Below, one piece after another: positions 11,101 through 21,000 of a DNA stretch of 64,000 bases. The translations under genes and the position numbers were made by a program. Source of the stretch: CAVPLM01 sp963713545. Its GTDB lineage: Bacteria > Actinomycetota > Thermoleophilia > RBG-16-64-13. The stretch lies in assembly GCA_963713545.1 (NCBI GenBank), contig CAVQME010000010.1, forward strand, positions 124,001-188,000, in the 5' to 3' direction. The first letter of the stretch is position 1. Every line of letters starts with the position of its first letter. The notes below the pieces were generated by a model. The model was not told the origin of the DNA, did not search any database, and was given only the letters and a program-made list of their open reading frames with translations.

Positions 11101-13415
11101 ACCGAGGGCTTGGTGGTGTCGGCCAGAGTGTAGGCCACCGAGTTATCGGTGCTGGTGCTGGCATAGTTGGTATTGGTGGCGGCATCCTGGGCCACGCCCG
11201 CAGCGATGCTGGCGATGACCGTGCCCGAGGCGGTCATGCCGCTCACGGCCACGTTGTAGGTGGTGTCGTCGTTGGGAGCGATCTCCGTCACCAGGGCAGT
11301 GGTGGCACCGGCGGTACCGCCCAGGGTCACGTCCCCGGTGACAAAGCCGGTGACCGCTTCCGTGAACACCACGGTGAAGTTGATGGGGGACGCGCTGGTG
11401 GGGTCGGCCTGCCCGGTGGCCTTGTTGATGGTCACCGAGGGCTTGGTGGTGTCGGCCAGAGTGTAGGCCACCGAGTTATCGGTGCTGGTGCTGGCATAGT
11501 TGGTATTGGTGGCGGCATCCTGGGCCACGCCCGCAGCGATGCTGGCGATGACCGTGCCCGAGGCGGTCATGCCGCTCACGGCCACGTTGTAGGTGGTGTC
11601 GTCGTTGGGAGCGATCTCCGTCACCAGGGCAGTGGTGGCACCGGCGGTACCGCCCAGGGTCACGTCCCCGGTGACAAAGCCGGTGACCGCTTCCGTGAAC
11701 ACCACGGTGAAGTTGATGGGGGACGCGCTGGTGGGGTCGGCCTGCCCGGTGGCCTTGTTGATGGTCACCGAGGGCTTGGTGGTGTCGGGAGTGTTGGGCG
11801 CCATGGTATACGAGTGCTTGACCATCCCCGAGGACCCGTTGTAGCCGGAGGAGATGTATTCGAGGGTCGCCAGCGTTGGTGTGACCTCAATCTGCAGGTG
11901 ACCGGTGCTCGGCAGTATCTCGATCGTCTCGTACTCACCATGGTCGCCTTCCGTGTATATGTCGGTGAAGCCTGCCGTGGTCATACCGGGCGAGGGCACT
12001 TCCTGGTAGACGATGCCGTCGCGGGTCTCGTAGGCGTACTGGTGGTCGTGACCGTGGAAGTAGGCGCTGACGCCGTTCTCCACGAACAGCTGGTGGATGG
12101 GCGTGCCGTTCGGGTGCTCGGCATCGATACCCCAGCCGGGGCGCTGTGTAGAGAACCCCCAAGTGCCGTTCGCGTTATAGCCCCCCCACTCGAAGTATTT
12201 CGCCGCCTCGGCCCCACCCCGCACGTAACCCGCGCCCACTCCGACTATCGGTCGGGTTATCCCACCACACATGTTGTGGGAGAAGACGAATTTGTACTTG
12301 GCGTCGCTGCTCTCAAGGGTCTCCTTGAGCCAGTAGTATTGGTCTTCCCCCAGGGTCCAGCTCCACTGGTCTCCCGTCACGGAGTCGTCGCTACCCTCAC
12401 CGGCTGCGGGACTGTAGGGTAGATCCATGGTGTATTGGAACTCGTCGATGACCACGAAGAGTGCATCGCCCCATTCCCACGCGTAGTAGTCCTCGCGAAG
12501 CTCGTCGCCATAGGTGGCTTCATCGATCCTGGCCAGGGGGTCTGTGTTTCCTGAATAGAATCCGCCTGCTCCCTCATCGATCGGGGTTGGGAAGAAGGCT
12601 TTGCGGGCCTGAATGCTAGCGATCCCGACGCTGAAAGGCGTGTCATCCAGATTCCAGCCCTCTTCGTCCTCGTGATTACCCGCCGCCAGGAAGATCGGCA
12701 CCGAAGTGCCGATCTTCCCGAAAATCAGTGAATCCCGGTAGCCCAGATAGCGGCTATTCACCGCACTCTGGGTGGTGAGGCCGCCCGCATAAAAGGTGTC
12801 ACCCAAGTCAAAATGCAGATCAGACGGCCCGTTCAGGATGTTGGTCATCGCGTTCTGGGTGTAGGAGTTGCGGTTGTTGTGGTCATCTGAAGTGACGGTG
12901 AATAAGAAGCTCACGCCTTCGTTCCTCTGAGTCTGGAAGGCGTGTTCAGCCCGTGTGACCCAATCCGTCTCCCCGGGAAGCTGGTAGAGCATGCGGTAGT
13001 AGTAGCGAGTATTAGGGCTGAGGCCGCCGATCACAACCTCATGCGGCTGGCCGCCCGTTGCCCTCGAGACAGACGTCTGCGCCGCATACAAGCCCGGGGC
13101 GGTCCCGTACTCGTAGTAGTAATTGATCGTCGAGGCCGGCACGATATTGATGGTAATCGAGCCAGCGGTCGGTTTGCCGACAAGCTCCCCCGCTGTGAAC
13201 GTAATGGTGGTCGCGCCGTAGGCGTTTGCTCCGAAACAGAAGACGCTACACAGAAGCGTAACCGCTGCGAGGAGCAGGATGAGAAGAAAAGCCCCGCAGA
13301 CCGCCCCCCGATGACCGCGTTCTCCGTGATTCGTCCCCCCGCGGCCGTCGCGCCGGTCGCTTCTACCGGCCTGAAATCCTTTATCCTCGATTATGCTGTC
13401 CGGCACCCGTTTCAC
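8149..13415 (-). CDS. Secreted metallophosphoesterase with eight identical 111-aa Ig-like repeats (one frame break)
   Basis: About 1,755 residues. The chosen start is the GTG at 13415, preceded by GGAGGG; an upstream in-frame ATG at 13466 lacks an RBS. A hydrophobic export helix is followed by an FnIII-like domain and a phosphoesterase with TSDDHNN, DLGDTF, GNHE, FSHNMCGG and FHGHDHQ. Then come eight tandem Big_12-like domains beginning DTTKPSVTINKATG, and three C-terminal FxVWVRS/YQVIVxYRP modules. The frame breaks near 8770, where GCCGGTGG lacks one C compared with GCCGGTCGG in the 3.7-kb paralogous block. The enzyme half is a close paralogue of the gene at 1-2407. The enzyme is probably displayed at the surface on a long repeat stalk and may act in extracellular phosphate release, but the substrate is not shown by the sequence. 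Confidence 0.8.
8225..9115 (-). repeat. Near-identical block shared with 3160-4055
   Basis: Second copy of the C-terminal module DNA described at 3160-4055. Differences are a handful of substitutions plus the single-base indels that break the frames. Confidence 0.75.
9132..11788 (-). repeat. Eight tandem copies of a 333-bp coding repeat
   Basis: The period is exactly 333 bp (111 codons). By eye the copies look identical at the nucleotide level, including synonymous positions. Identity at this level implies very recent expansion or continual homogenisation, so copy number is likely to vary between cells and to be collapsed or inflated in assemblies. Confidence 0.95.
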
Positions 13416-13614
13416 GAGCCCTCCGTCTGTGACATGGACTTCTGCTCCAGCAGTCTTCCGGGCCATTCGGGAGGTCAAGCCCGGTACCGGCTGTCTTCGA
13501 TCGAAACGATACCGTCGCCCTACTCGGGGCGATCTCCCCCACCACTCCCTTTCGACTCGAAGTGCGAGACAAACAGGTGCGAAAGAGAATGGCCCCATTT
13601 TTCACTATGGAAGT

Positions 13615-13682
13615 AGTCTATCCGGGTACGAGCGACCCCACAATCGAGCACAGGGTAGAAAAAGCTATACCGAGGGGATAGA
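13615..13682 (-). promoter_or_regulatory. Third copy of the shared surface-gene promoter
   Basis: Minus strand: -35 TTGTGG (13638-13643), 17-nt spacer, -10 TAGACT (13615-13620). Plus-strand GGGTAG ends at 13658, again 15 nt beyond the -35. The inverted repeat CTATACC-GAG-GGGATAG lies at 13665-13681. It should drive the gene starting at 13415, with a leader of about 200 nt. Confidence 0.6.
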
Positions 13683-13742
13683 GGGAGAACCCGGAAGCGA
13701 AGCTCGGGCCGAAGATCAGGCAGAAGGAGCGGTCAGCCCTTC

Positions 13743-15228
13743 TCAGATGATATTGAACGATCCCCAGCTGGTGGCGAAGCTCCCCCAAGTGCCGGAGCCG
13801 CTGGTGGCGCGGTAGCCCACGATCACCTGGTATCCGCTTCCGGCCGGGAGGCTCAAGGTGATGGTCTGAGAGAAGCTCGTGCCCCCGGTGGCGGGGACCA
13901 GTTGTCCTATGTACCAGCTGCCACTGGCAGAGCGCACCCACACCCCGAACTCACCGCTCGAGAGATTCTGGTCGCTGGTCCAGCCTACGGTCAGGGAACT
14001 GCCGGATGAGTAGGTGCCCGAGCCGGAGGGAGCGGTGATGGAAAGATAGGGCAGGCCTGGAGTGACCGTGAATGACCACCAGCTGGTGGCCCAGCTCCCC
14101 CAGGTACTGCTGGAGGTGGGCCGGTAGGCCACGATCACCTGGTATCCGCTCGCGGCCGGGAGGCTCAAGGTGATCGTCTGAGAGAAGCTCTTGCCGCCAC
14201 TCGCGGGGACCAGTTGACCGATGAACCAGTTTTGGTTCGCGGAACGCACCCACACCCCGAACTCACCGCTCGAGAGGTTCTGGTCGGTGGTCCAGCTCAC
14301 GGTCATGGGACTTCCGGATGAATAGGTGCCCGAGCCGGAGGGGGAGGTGATGGCGAGATAGGGCAGGCCGGCGGTCACGGCAAACGACCCCGAGCTGGTG
14401 GCCCAACTCCCCCAGTTGGCGGAGCCGCTGGCGCGGTAGGCTACGATGACCTGGTATCCGCTTGCCGGCCGGGAGGCTCAAGGTGATGGTCTTAGAGAAG
14501 CTCTTGCCGCCACTCGCGGGGACCAGTTGACCGATATACCAGTTTTGGGTCGCGGAACGCACCCACACCCCGAACTCACCGCTCGAGAGGTTCCGGTCGG
14601 TGGTCCAGTTAACACTGAGAGAGTCCCCGGAGGCATACGTGCCCGAGCCGGAGGGAGACGTGATGGTGAGGACGGGATCGGTGGGGGTGGGGTCGGTGAG
14701 GCTGTGGGCGCTCGGGTCGACGTACCCACCGAAGTCTGTGGTCCAGTAGTAGCCGTATGGCGACCCGCTCACGTCGACCATTGAAACGCCGAGGACCTTG
14801 TAGCTGGCCCCAAGCATGTTGGCATTGTGACCGGACGAATTCCTCCAACCTTCGAACACGGCCGCCGCCGTACTGTAGCCTGCAGCGATGTTCTCGCCCC
14901 AGGATGTGTTGTAGTTGTAGCCGCTGGCCACCATGCGGTTCCATGGCGATGCCCCTACGGGGAAATAGTCGGAGGCAAGCGAGTAGTGATCGAAGAAGCT
15001 GTACTTGCCCATGTCCGAATTGTGCCGGTCACAGGCCTCGCTGATCATGTCGGAGACCAACAGGGGCTGGAGGCCTTGGCTCACGCGGTAGTTGTTCAGC
15101 AGCGTGACGAATGCTATTTCCTCGGCGCTGTAGCTCACCGCCTGTGCAGAGAACGGCAAGCTCAAGAGAAGCGTCAGAGCGACCAGTAGGAGAAGAATTC
15201 CTCTGGCCCCGTTTTTCATCCAGCTCAC
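13743..15228 (-). CDS. Secreted CAP/SCP-domain protein with C-terminal surface modules (one frame break)
   Basis: About 494 residues once one indel is repaired. The chosen start is the GTG at 15228, with GGGAGG 4 nt upstream; the ATG at 15219 is an alternative. A signal peptide (ending near FSAQA) precedes a YkwD-like CAP domain of about 150 aa with LLNNYRVSQGLQPL, WGENIAAGY and the HNANML region. Three ~100-aa modules follow (GEFGVWVRS, WYIGQLVPA, YQVIVAYRP), the same family as in the two genes to its left. The frame breaks near 14465 (CTTGCCGGCC versus CTCGCGGCC in the next module, +1). CAP proteins of this type are extracellular and often wall-associated; their biochemical role is generally unsettled. 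Confidence 0.8.
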
Positions 15229-15321
15229 GGTGCCTCCCAGAGGGTCGCCGATGTGGTAACGCGGCGCGAAGGCGCTGTCTTCATCGCACATCCCCAAGAA
15301 AAGGAGCAGCTGCGGCCCCAC

Positions 15322-16491
15322 TCATACATCATGTCGGCGAACGATCGGCAGACCATTAGCCTGGATGCAATCATACCGCTGCTCATCCAGAAGATCCGCC
15401 CACACCATCTCGTGGACCAGGTCTGGGAACGACACCGACGGGCTCCAGCCTAGGCGTGTTCGAGCCTTGCCGGCATCTCCTACCAGGCTCACTACCTCTG
15501 TCGGGCGGAAATAGCGAGGATCCACCTCTAGGAGCACTCGGCCCGGCTCAAGGTAGTCTCTCGACAGACCGCGCGCCGCGGGTCCGTACCCGCTTCGCGC
15601 CGTTTCCACGAGCTGCCAGTCGAGCTCCCGCACGACTCCTACCTCATCCAGGCCGTTGCCTTCGAAGACCAACCCGATCCCCACTTCGGCGAAGGCGGCG
15701 ACCACGAACTCTCTCACCGAGTGCTGCTCGCCTGTCGCTATCACGTAGTCGTCGGGCTCTTCCTGCTGGAGCATGAGATGCATCGCCCTGACGTAATCGC
15801 GAGCGTGACCCCAATCTCGGCGCGAATCGAGACTTCCCATATATAGTTTGTCTTGCAGGCCCAGCACGATCCGAGCCGCCGCCCGCGTGACCTTGCGGGT
15901 GACGAAGGTCTCCCCCCGTATCGGGCTCTCGTGGTTGAAGAGGATGCCGTTGGAGGCATGAAGCCCATATGCCTCCCGGTAGTTCACCGTTATCCAATAG
16001 CCATACAGCTTCGCTGCAGCATAAGGGCTTCGGGGTGAGAACGGCGTGGTCTCCCGCTGGGGTGCTTCCGAGGCGTTGCCGAAGAGCTCGGACGTCGAGG
16101 CCTGGTAGAAACGCGTTCGCCGCTCCAGGCCCAAAATGCGGATGGCCTCGAGCAGTCTCAGGGTACCCAGAGCGTCGGCATTCGCCGTGTACTCTGGAGT
16201 CTCGAACGAGACCTGCACGTGGGACTGGGCCGCCAGGTTGTAGATCTCGTCTGGCTGCGTCTCCTGGATGATCCGGATGAGATTGGTGGCGTCGGTCATG
16301 TCGCCGTAGTGCAAGTGGAAACGTACGTCGGACTGGTGAGGATCCTGGTACAGATGATCCACTCTGTCCGTGTTGAAGAGGCTCGCGCGCCTCTTGATGC
16401 CGTGAACGAGATACCCCTCAGAAAGAAGCAACTCGGCAAGGTATGCCCCGTCTTGCCCGGTCACCCCGCTTATGAGGGCGGTCTTAGTCAT
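15322..16491 (-). CDS. gmd: GDP-mannose 4,6-dehydratase
   Basis: Converts GDP-mannose to GDP-4-keto-6-deoxymannose, the first step to GDP-L-fucose and related sugars. It is 389 aa, somewhat longer than typical Gmd. The sequence shows the Rossmann motif GVTGQDGAYLAELL, the SDR-extended GIKRRAS segment, DIxNLAAQSHVQVSF-type active-site surroundings, and the catalytic STSELFG and YAAAKLYGYW motifs. The RBS is GGGAGG 7 nt before the ATG. The fcl gene lies 19 nt upstream on the same strand, so both enzymes are probably made from one transcript. Next to S-layer and repeat proteins, it likely supplies sugar for surface glycans (inference). Confidence 0.95.
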   Translation of the reverse strand: MTKTALISGVTGQDGAYLAELLLSEGYLVHGIKRRASLFNTDRVDHLYQDPHQSDVRFHLHYGDMTDATNLIRIIQETQPDEIYNLAAQSHVQVSFETPEYTANADALGTLRLLEAIRILGLERRTRFYQASTSELFGNASEAPQRETTPFSPRSPYAAAKLYGYWITVNYREAYGLHASNGILFNHESPIRGETFVTRKVTRAAARIVLGLQDKLYMGSLDSRRDWGHARDYVRAMHLMLQQEEPDDYVIATGEQHSVREFVVAAFAEVGIGLVFEGNGLDEVGVVRELDWQLVETARSGYGPAARGLSRDYLEPGRVLLEVDPRYFRPTEVVSLVGDAGKARTRLGWSPSVSFPDLVHEMVWADLLDEQRYDCIQANGLPIVRRHDV

Positions 16492-16510
16492 CGGTCGTCC
16501 TCCCGGCGCT

Positions 16511-17521
16511 TCAAGCCCGATGCTGGAGATACCAATCGTAGGTCATTCGAATCCCTTCCGGGAGATCCGTCGCCGGCCGCCAGCCCATGGCTCTGATATG
16601 GCTGGAGTCGAGGAGTTTGCGAGGCGTCCCATCCGGTTTGCTCGCATCCCATTCGACCGCGCCTTCGTATCCTACGACATCGGCGACGATGGCACCAAGC
16701 TCTGCGATTGTTGCGTCCTGGCCCATGCCGACATTGAGAATCCCGTCGGGAACACCCCTCCAATCGGGCAGCTCAAGGAGCAGGCAGATCGCGTCGGCAA
16801 GATCGCCCACATACAGCATTTCACGGCGCGGTGTCCCTGTTCCCCAGAGCACCACCGGCTCCGCCGGGCCGCTCCCCTGCGCTGATCCACCAGCAGCCTG
16901 CTTGGCTTCGTGAAACCGACGTATGAGTGCGGGCAGCAGATGAGCAGTCTGCAGATCGAAGTTGTCACCGGGGCCATAGAGATTGGTGGGCATGAGCGAA
17001 AGGTATTCGGTCCTGTACTCCCTATTCAGACTTCGACAGAGCTCAATGCCGGCGATCTTGGCGACTGCGTAGGGACGATTGGTCTCCTCAAGCGGACCGG
17101 TGAGAAGGTACTCCTCTTTGAGCGGCTGTGGAGCGAGCTTGGGGTATATGCAGGAACTACCAAGGAAGATCAGCCGCTTCACGCCGTTGCGGAAGGCCTC
17201 GTGGATGGCATTGAGCTCGATCGCCAAGTTCTCCTGCACGAACTCGTAGGGATACTCCCAGTTCGCGAGGATGCCCCCCACGCGCGCGGCGGCGACGATG
17301 ACGAGTTCTGGCTGCTCGCTCGAGAAGAAGGCTCGGGCTTGGACTTGGTCTGTGAGATCGAGCTCCTCCTGGCTGCGGACCAGCACACGCTCGTACTTTC
17401 GGTCGCGCAGCGCCCGCAGAATCGCCCCTCCAACCAGGCCGCTATGCCCCGCCAGGTAGATGCGCGTCGTGCGATCCCTCCGGGCTGCCTCACGACGGTC
17501 AGTCATAGTGCCCCGACTCAC
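16511..17521 (-). CDS. fcl: GDP-L-fucose synthase (epimerase/reductase)
   Basis: Carries out the 3,5-epimerisation and NADPH reduction of the Gmd product. Visible motifs are the nucleotide-binding AGHSGLVGGAI, the VGGILAN segment, LGSSCIYPK, the catalytic Y-x3-K in NRPYAVAKIAG, and NLYGPGDNFD. The GTG at 17521 is chosen because it overlaps the preceding stop as GTGA and has GGAGG 4 nt upstream; the ATG at 17506 is also possible. About 336 aa, slightly longer than usual because of a small Gly/Ser-rich insertion before VVLWGTGTPRRE. Immediately followed by gmd. Confidence 0.92.
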   Translation of the reverse strand: MSRGTMTDRREAARRDRTTRIYLAGHSGLVGGAILRALRDRKYERVLVRSQEELDLTDQVQARAFFSSEQPELVIVAAARVGGILANWEYPYEFVQENLAIELNAIHEAFRNGVKRLIFLGSSCIYPKLAPQPLKEEYLLTGPLEETNRPYAVAKIAGIELCRSLNREYRTEYLSLMPTNLYGPGDNFDLQTAHLLPALIRRFHEAKQAAGGSAQGSGPAEPVVLWGTGTPRREMLYVGDLADAICLLLELPDWRGVPDGILNVGMGQDATIAELGAIVADVVGYEGAVEWDASKPDGTPRKLLDSSHIRAMGWRPATDLPEGIRMTYDWYLQHRA

Positions 17522-17940
17522 CTTACCTCCGTCTCTTCCGCCCCCCAGCCGATCCCCGCATGATCGACCTCGTCCCACGTGGTCCCTTTCACGACCCCAG
17601 CCAGCGCGGCCTCCTGATCGGGCCTGCGCGCCTGGACCCGCATGATAGCGCAACCCGCATCCGTCAGAGCCCGGATGACCTCACCGGCCGGCTCCGCCGG
17701 CCAGACGTAGTCCAGACCGATGCCCGCGGCAGCGTCACGTAGATTCTCGAGAAACGGCGTCGGATCTTTCACGGCAGCAGGTCCGCGCTACCACAGTCCG
17801 CAAGTTGGCGCCCACACAGCCACCTCTGCCTCGATGAACACGTCGAACAGGCCCTCGTCGTTGGCCTGCTTCTAAGCCATGATGAGATCGCCCGGAGCGA
17901 CCACTTCCTTGCCGGCTGCCCGGGCCGACGGACCAGACAT
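17518..17940 (-). pseudogene. Small unrecognised gene interrupted by two in-frame TAG codons
   Basis: One frame runs from an ATG at 17940 to the stop at 17518 (141 codons including the final stop) and is interrupted only by TAG at 17872-17874 and 17788-17790. Codon choice on both sides of the stops looks coding, with mostly G or C in third positions; for example the stretch between the two TAGs reads ANDEGLFDVFIEAEVAVW. The last part alone, from a GTG at 17772, would encode 84 aa (GLDYVWPAEPAGEVIRALT). The final stop overlaps the fcl start as GTGA. Each TAG could derive from CAG by one C-to-T change, so decay is the simplest reading. Amber readthrough is the alternative; TAG is used as an ordinary stop elsewhere, for example at 18029. 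I do not recognise the protein family. Confidence 0.5.
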
Positions 17941-18028
17941 TCTAGCCCTAGCGCGCTGGATTCCGCAACCGCGGGCGCCGCCGGAGCCCCGCGCCGGCAC
18001 CGGCCTCCAGCTCGTGTCCTGCCCGCCG

Positions 18029-21000
18029 CTACTGCTTGATCCTGACCACCATCACCGCGGCCTGAGCCCGAGTCAGTTCCGATAGAGGCGTCAGATAGGT
18101 GCTGCCTCCCGAGGAGCTTCCCAGAACCACTTCGTGATACACGAGATAGGCCGTGAAGGGCGCATGCACAGGGGCAAGCTGCGAGGCGTCCGCAAACGGT
18201 GCCAGAACGGCCGCGCCCTCGGCCACGTACCACTCGGCGACCGAGGCGTAGCTGCCGAGATCACCCTGTATTGCACCGGTGTTGGCCAGTTCTTTGTGCG
18301 AGAGATAACGGCCCAGAATGCTGTTGGCCTGCTGCCTGGTGATGGTCTGATCCGGTCTGAAGCTGCCGTCCGGATAGCCGGTCACGATGCCGGCTCCGGC
18401 CGCCCCCTCTATCCACTCATAGAAGAAGTGCGCGACTGGAACGTCGCTGAAGCTGGGAACTATGGGCAAGAGCTTCGGCAGGCCGAAACCATCCACGACC
18501 ATCTTGGAGAACTGAGCCCGGTTCACCGGCAGCGACGGTCTGAACGTACCGTCGCTGTAGCCGTCGGCTACGGCATCCACTTCATCGGCGGTCACTCCAT
18601 ACACATCCACCCACTGCTGATTGGTGATATCCGTCCAACGATCAGGAGCAAGAGCGAACTCGGCCATCACGGTGAGATCGGCCCTCACATTGGTGTCGGT
18701 GCGCGAGGTGGTCAGGACCCCATCGCTCCAGGCAACAAACCGGTAGCCTGGGTCAGGCACAGCCGTGACCTCGGTCCCGTCCCCGCCGTGCTCCACGATC
18801 TGCAGGTTGGCGCCGGCGATGGAGCCGCCCACACCCGCCGTGTAGGTAAGAGTATGGGGATGAGTTATGGCGTCGGGGGCAAACAGCGCTTTCACGCTCT
18901 TGTCGGCCATCACGTTGGTATCGATGCGCGAAGCAGTCGTGACCCCGTCGCTCCACCGGTAGAAATGGTAGCCCGGGTTCGGAATGGCGGTGACCTTTGT
19001 CCCATCCTGGCCGGGCTCGACCGTCTGTGGGCTGGCGCCTACAATGGAACCACCTTTGCCGGCTACGTAGGTCAACGTGTAGACGGCGGCAACGTCGGTG
19101 ACCGTGATGGTGAAGGTCTCGTCGTAGAAGAGGCCGACCGCGTCGGTGGCTCTCACCGTCACGGTATACGAGGCGGCCACCTCATAATCGAGAGAGTCGG
19201 TGGCCCGTAGAGTGGCGCTGGAGATGTTAAAGAGGGCGTTGTCGGTGAGACCGGCCGGCAGGCTGAAGGCAAGGGTGGCGCTCTGACCCAGATCGGGGTC
19301 GGTGCCGCTCAGGGTCCCCACCACGGCGTTGGCCCCGGCGTTCTCGGGCACGCTCGCGTTGGAGAGGGCGATGTCGGTAGGGGCCTCGTTGGCATCCGTC
19401 ACGGTGACGCTGATGGCCTGGGTATCGGTGAGGGAGCCGTCACTCGCCTCTACGGTCACCTCGTAGACGTTGTTGGCGCCGACATCGGTGGGAGTCTCGA
19501 AGTCGGGAGCGCCGACGAAGGTCAGAGCTCCACTGGAGCCGTTGATGGTGAACTTGGCCTGATCGGCCCCGCCGGCGATCGTGTAGGTGAGCGTGGTGCC
19601 TTGGTCCGGGTCGCTGGCGGTCACGGTGGTCACCGCCGTGGAATTCTCGGCCACAGAGACAGCGGCCGTAGCCCCGCCCCCGTCGCTGGTGATGGTGGGG
19701 GTCTCGTTGACGTCGGTGACCGTGATGGTGAAGGTCTCGTCGTAGAAGAGGCCGACCGCGTCGGTGGCTCTCACCGTCACGGTATACGAGGCGGCCACCT
19801 CATAATCGAGAGAGTCGGTGGCCCGTAGAGTGGCGCTGGAGATGTTAAAGAGGGCGTTGTCGGTGAGACCGGCCGGCAGGCTGAAGGCAAGGGTGGCGCT
19901 CTGACCCAGATCGGGGTCGGTGCCGCTCAGGGTCCCCACCACGGCGTTGGCCCCGGCGTTCTCGGGCACGCTCGCGTTGGAGAGGGCGATGTCGGTAGGG
20001 GCCTCGTTGGCATCCGTCACGGTGACGCTGATGGCCTGGGTATCGGTGAGGGAGCCGTCACTCGCCTCTACGGTCACCTCGTAGACGTTGTTGGCGCCGA
20101 CATCGGTGGGAGTCTCGAAGTCGGGAGCGCCGACGAAGGTCAGAGCTCCACTGGAGCCGTTGATGGTGAACTTGGCCTGATCGGCCCCGCCGGCGATCGT
20201 GTAGGTGAGCGTGGTGCCTTGGTCCGGGTCGCTGGCGGTCACGGTGGTCACCGCCGTGGAATTCTCGGCCACAGAGACAGCGGCCGTAGCCCCGCCCCCG
20301 TCGCTGGTGATGGTGGGGGTCTCGTTGACGTCGGTGACCGTGATGGTGAAGGTCTCGTCGTAGAAGAGGCCGACCGCGTCGGTGGCTCTCACCGTCACGG
20401 TATACGAGGCGGCCACCTCATAATCGAGAGAGTCGGTGGCCCGTAGAGTGGCGCTGGAGATGTTAAAGAGGGCGTTGTCGGTGAGACCGGCCGGCAGGCT
20501 GAAGGCAAGGGTGGCGCTCTGACCCAGATCGGGGTCGGTGCCGCTCAGGGTCCCCACCACGGCGTTGGCCCCGGCGTTCTCGGGCACGCTCGCGTTGGAG
20601 AGGGCGATGTCGGTAGGGGATGTGTACGGCACGAGTGAGAAGTCATCCACCGCCAGGCCGTCATCCGACCCCGGCACGTCGTAATCAGCCCACCGGATCC
20701 AGAAGGTAGAACCGTTCGCGATGCTTAGCCCGGTAATGGTGGAACTCATGGCCGTTCGGTTTGCCGGATCGTTGCCGTTCTGTGCCCCGACTGTCCCCGC
20801 GGTCACCGGACTGGAGAAATCGAGCGAATCATAGTCCACCCAGCTTCCCGTGGTAAGACTCGTCGCGTCCGTGCTCAATTCGAAGTCGAGCCTGTCTGCC
20901 CGTCCTGTCTCGCCGAGGCGCCACTGCTCCCCCATGTAGAAGACAGTCAGAGCCTGGATGGTCACTCCGGTACTGTTGGTGAACTGAGCCCCGAGGAGGG

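Noticed and set aside
9132..11788. CRISPR-like array
   Set aside because: The units are contiguous 333-bp coding repeats with no spacers, and no cas genes are present.
8769..12422. A 1,217-codon plus-strand open frame opposite the repeat phosphoesterase
   Set aside because: It exists because the 333-bp repeat is a multiple of three, so one stop-free antisense unit is copied eight times. The translation is Gly/His/Val-rich with no domain, and the minus-strand frame has clear motifs.
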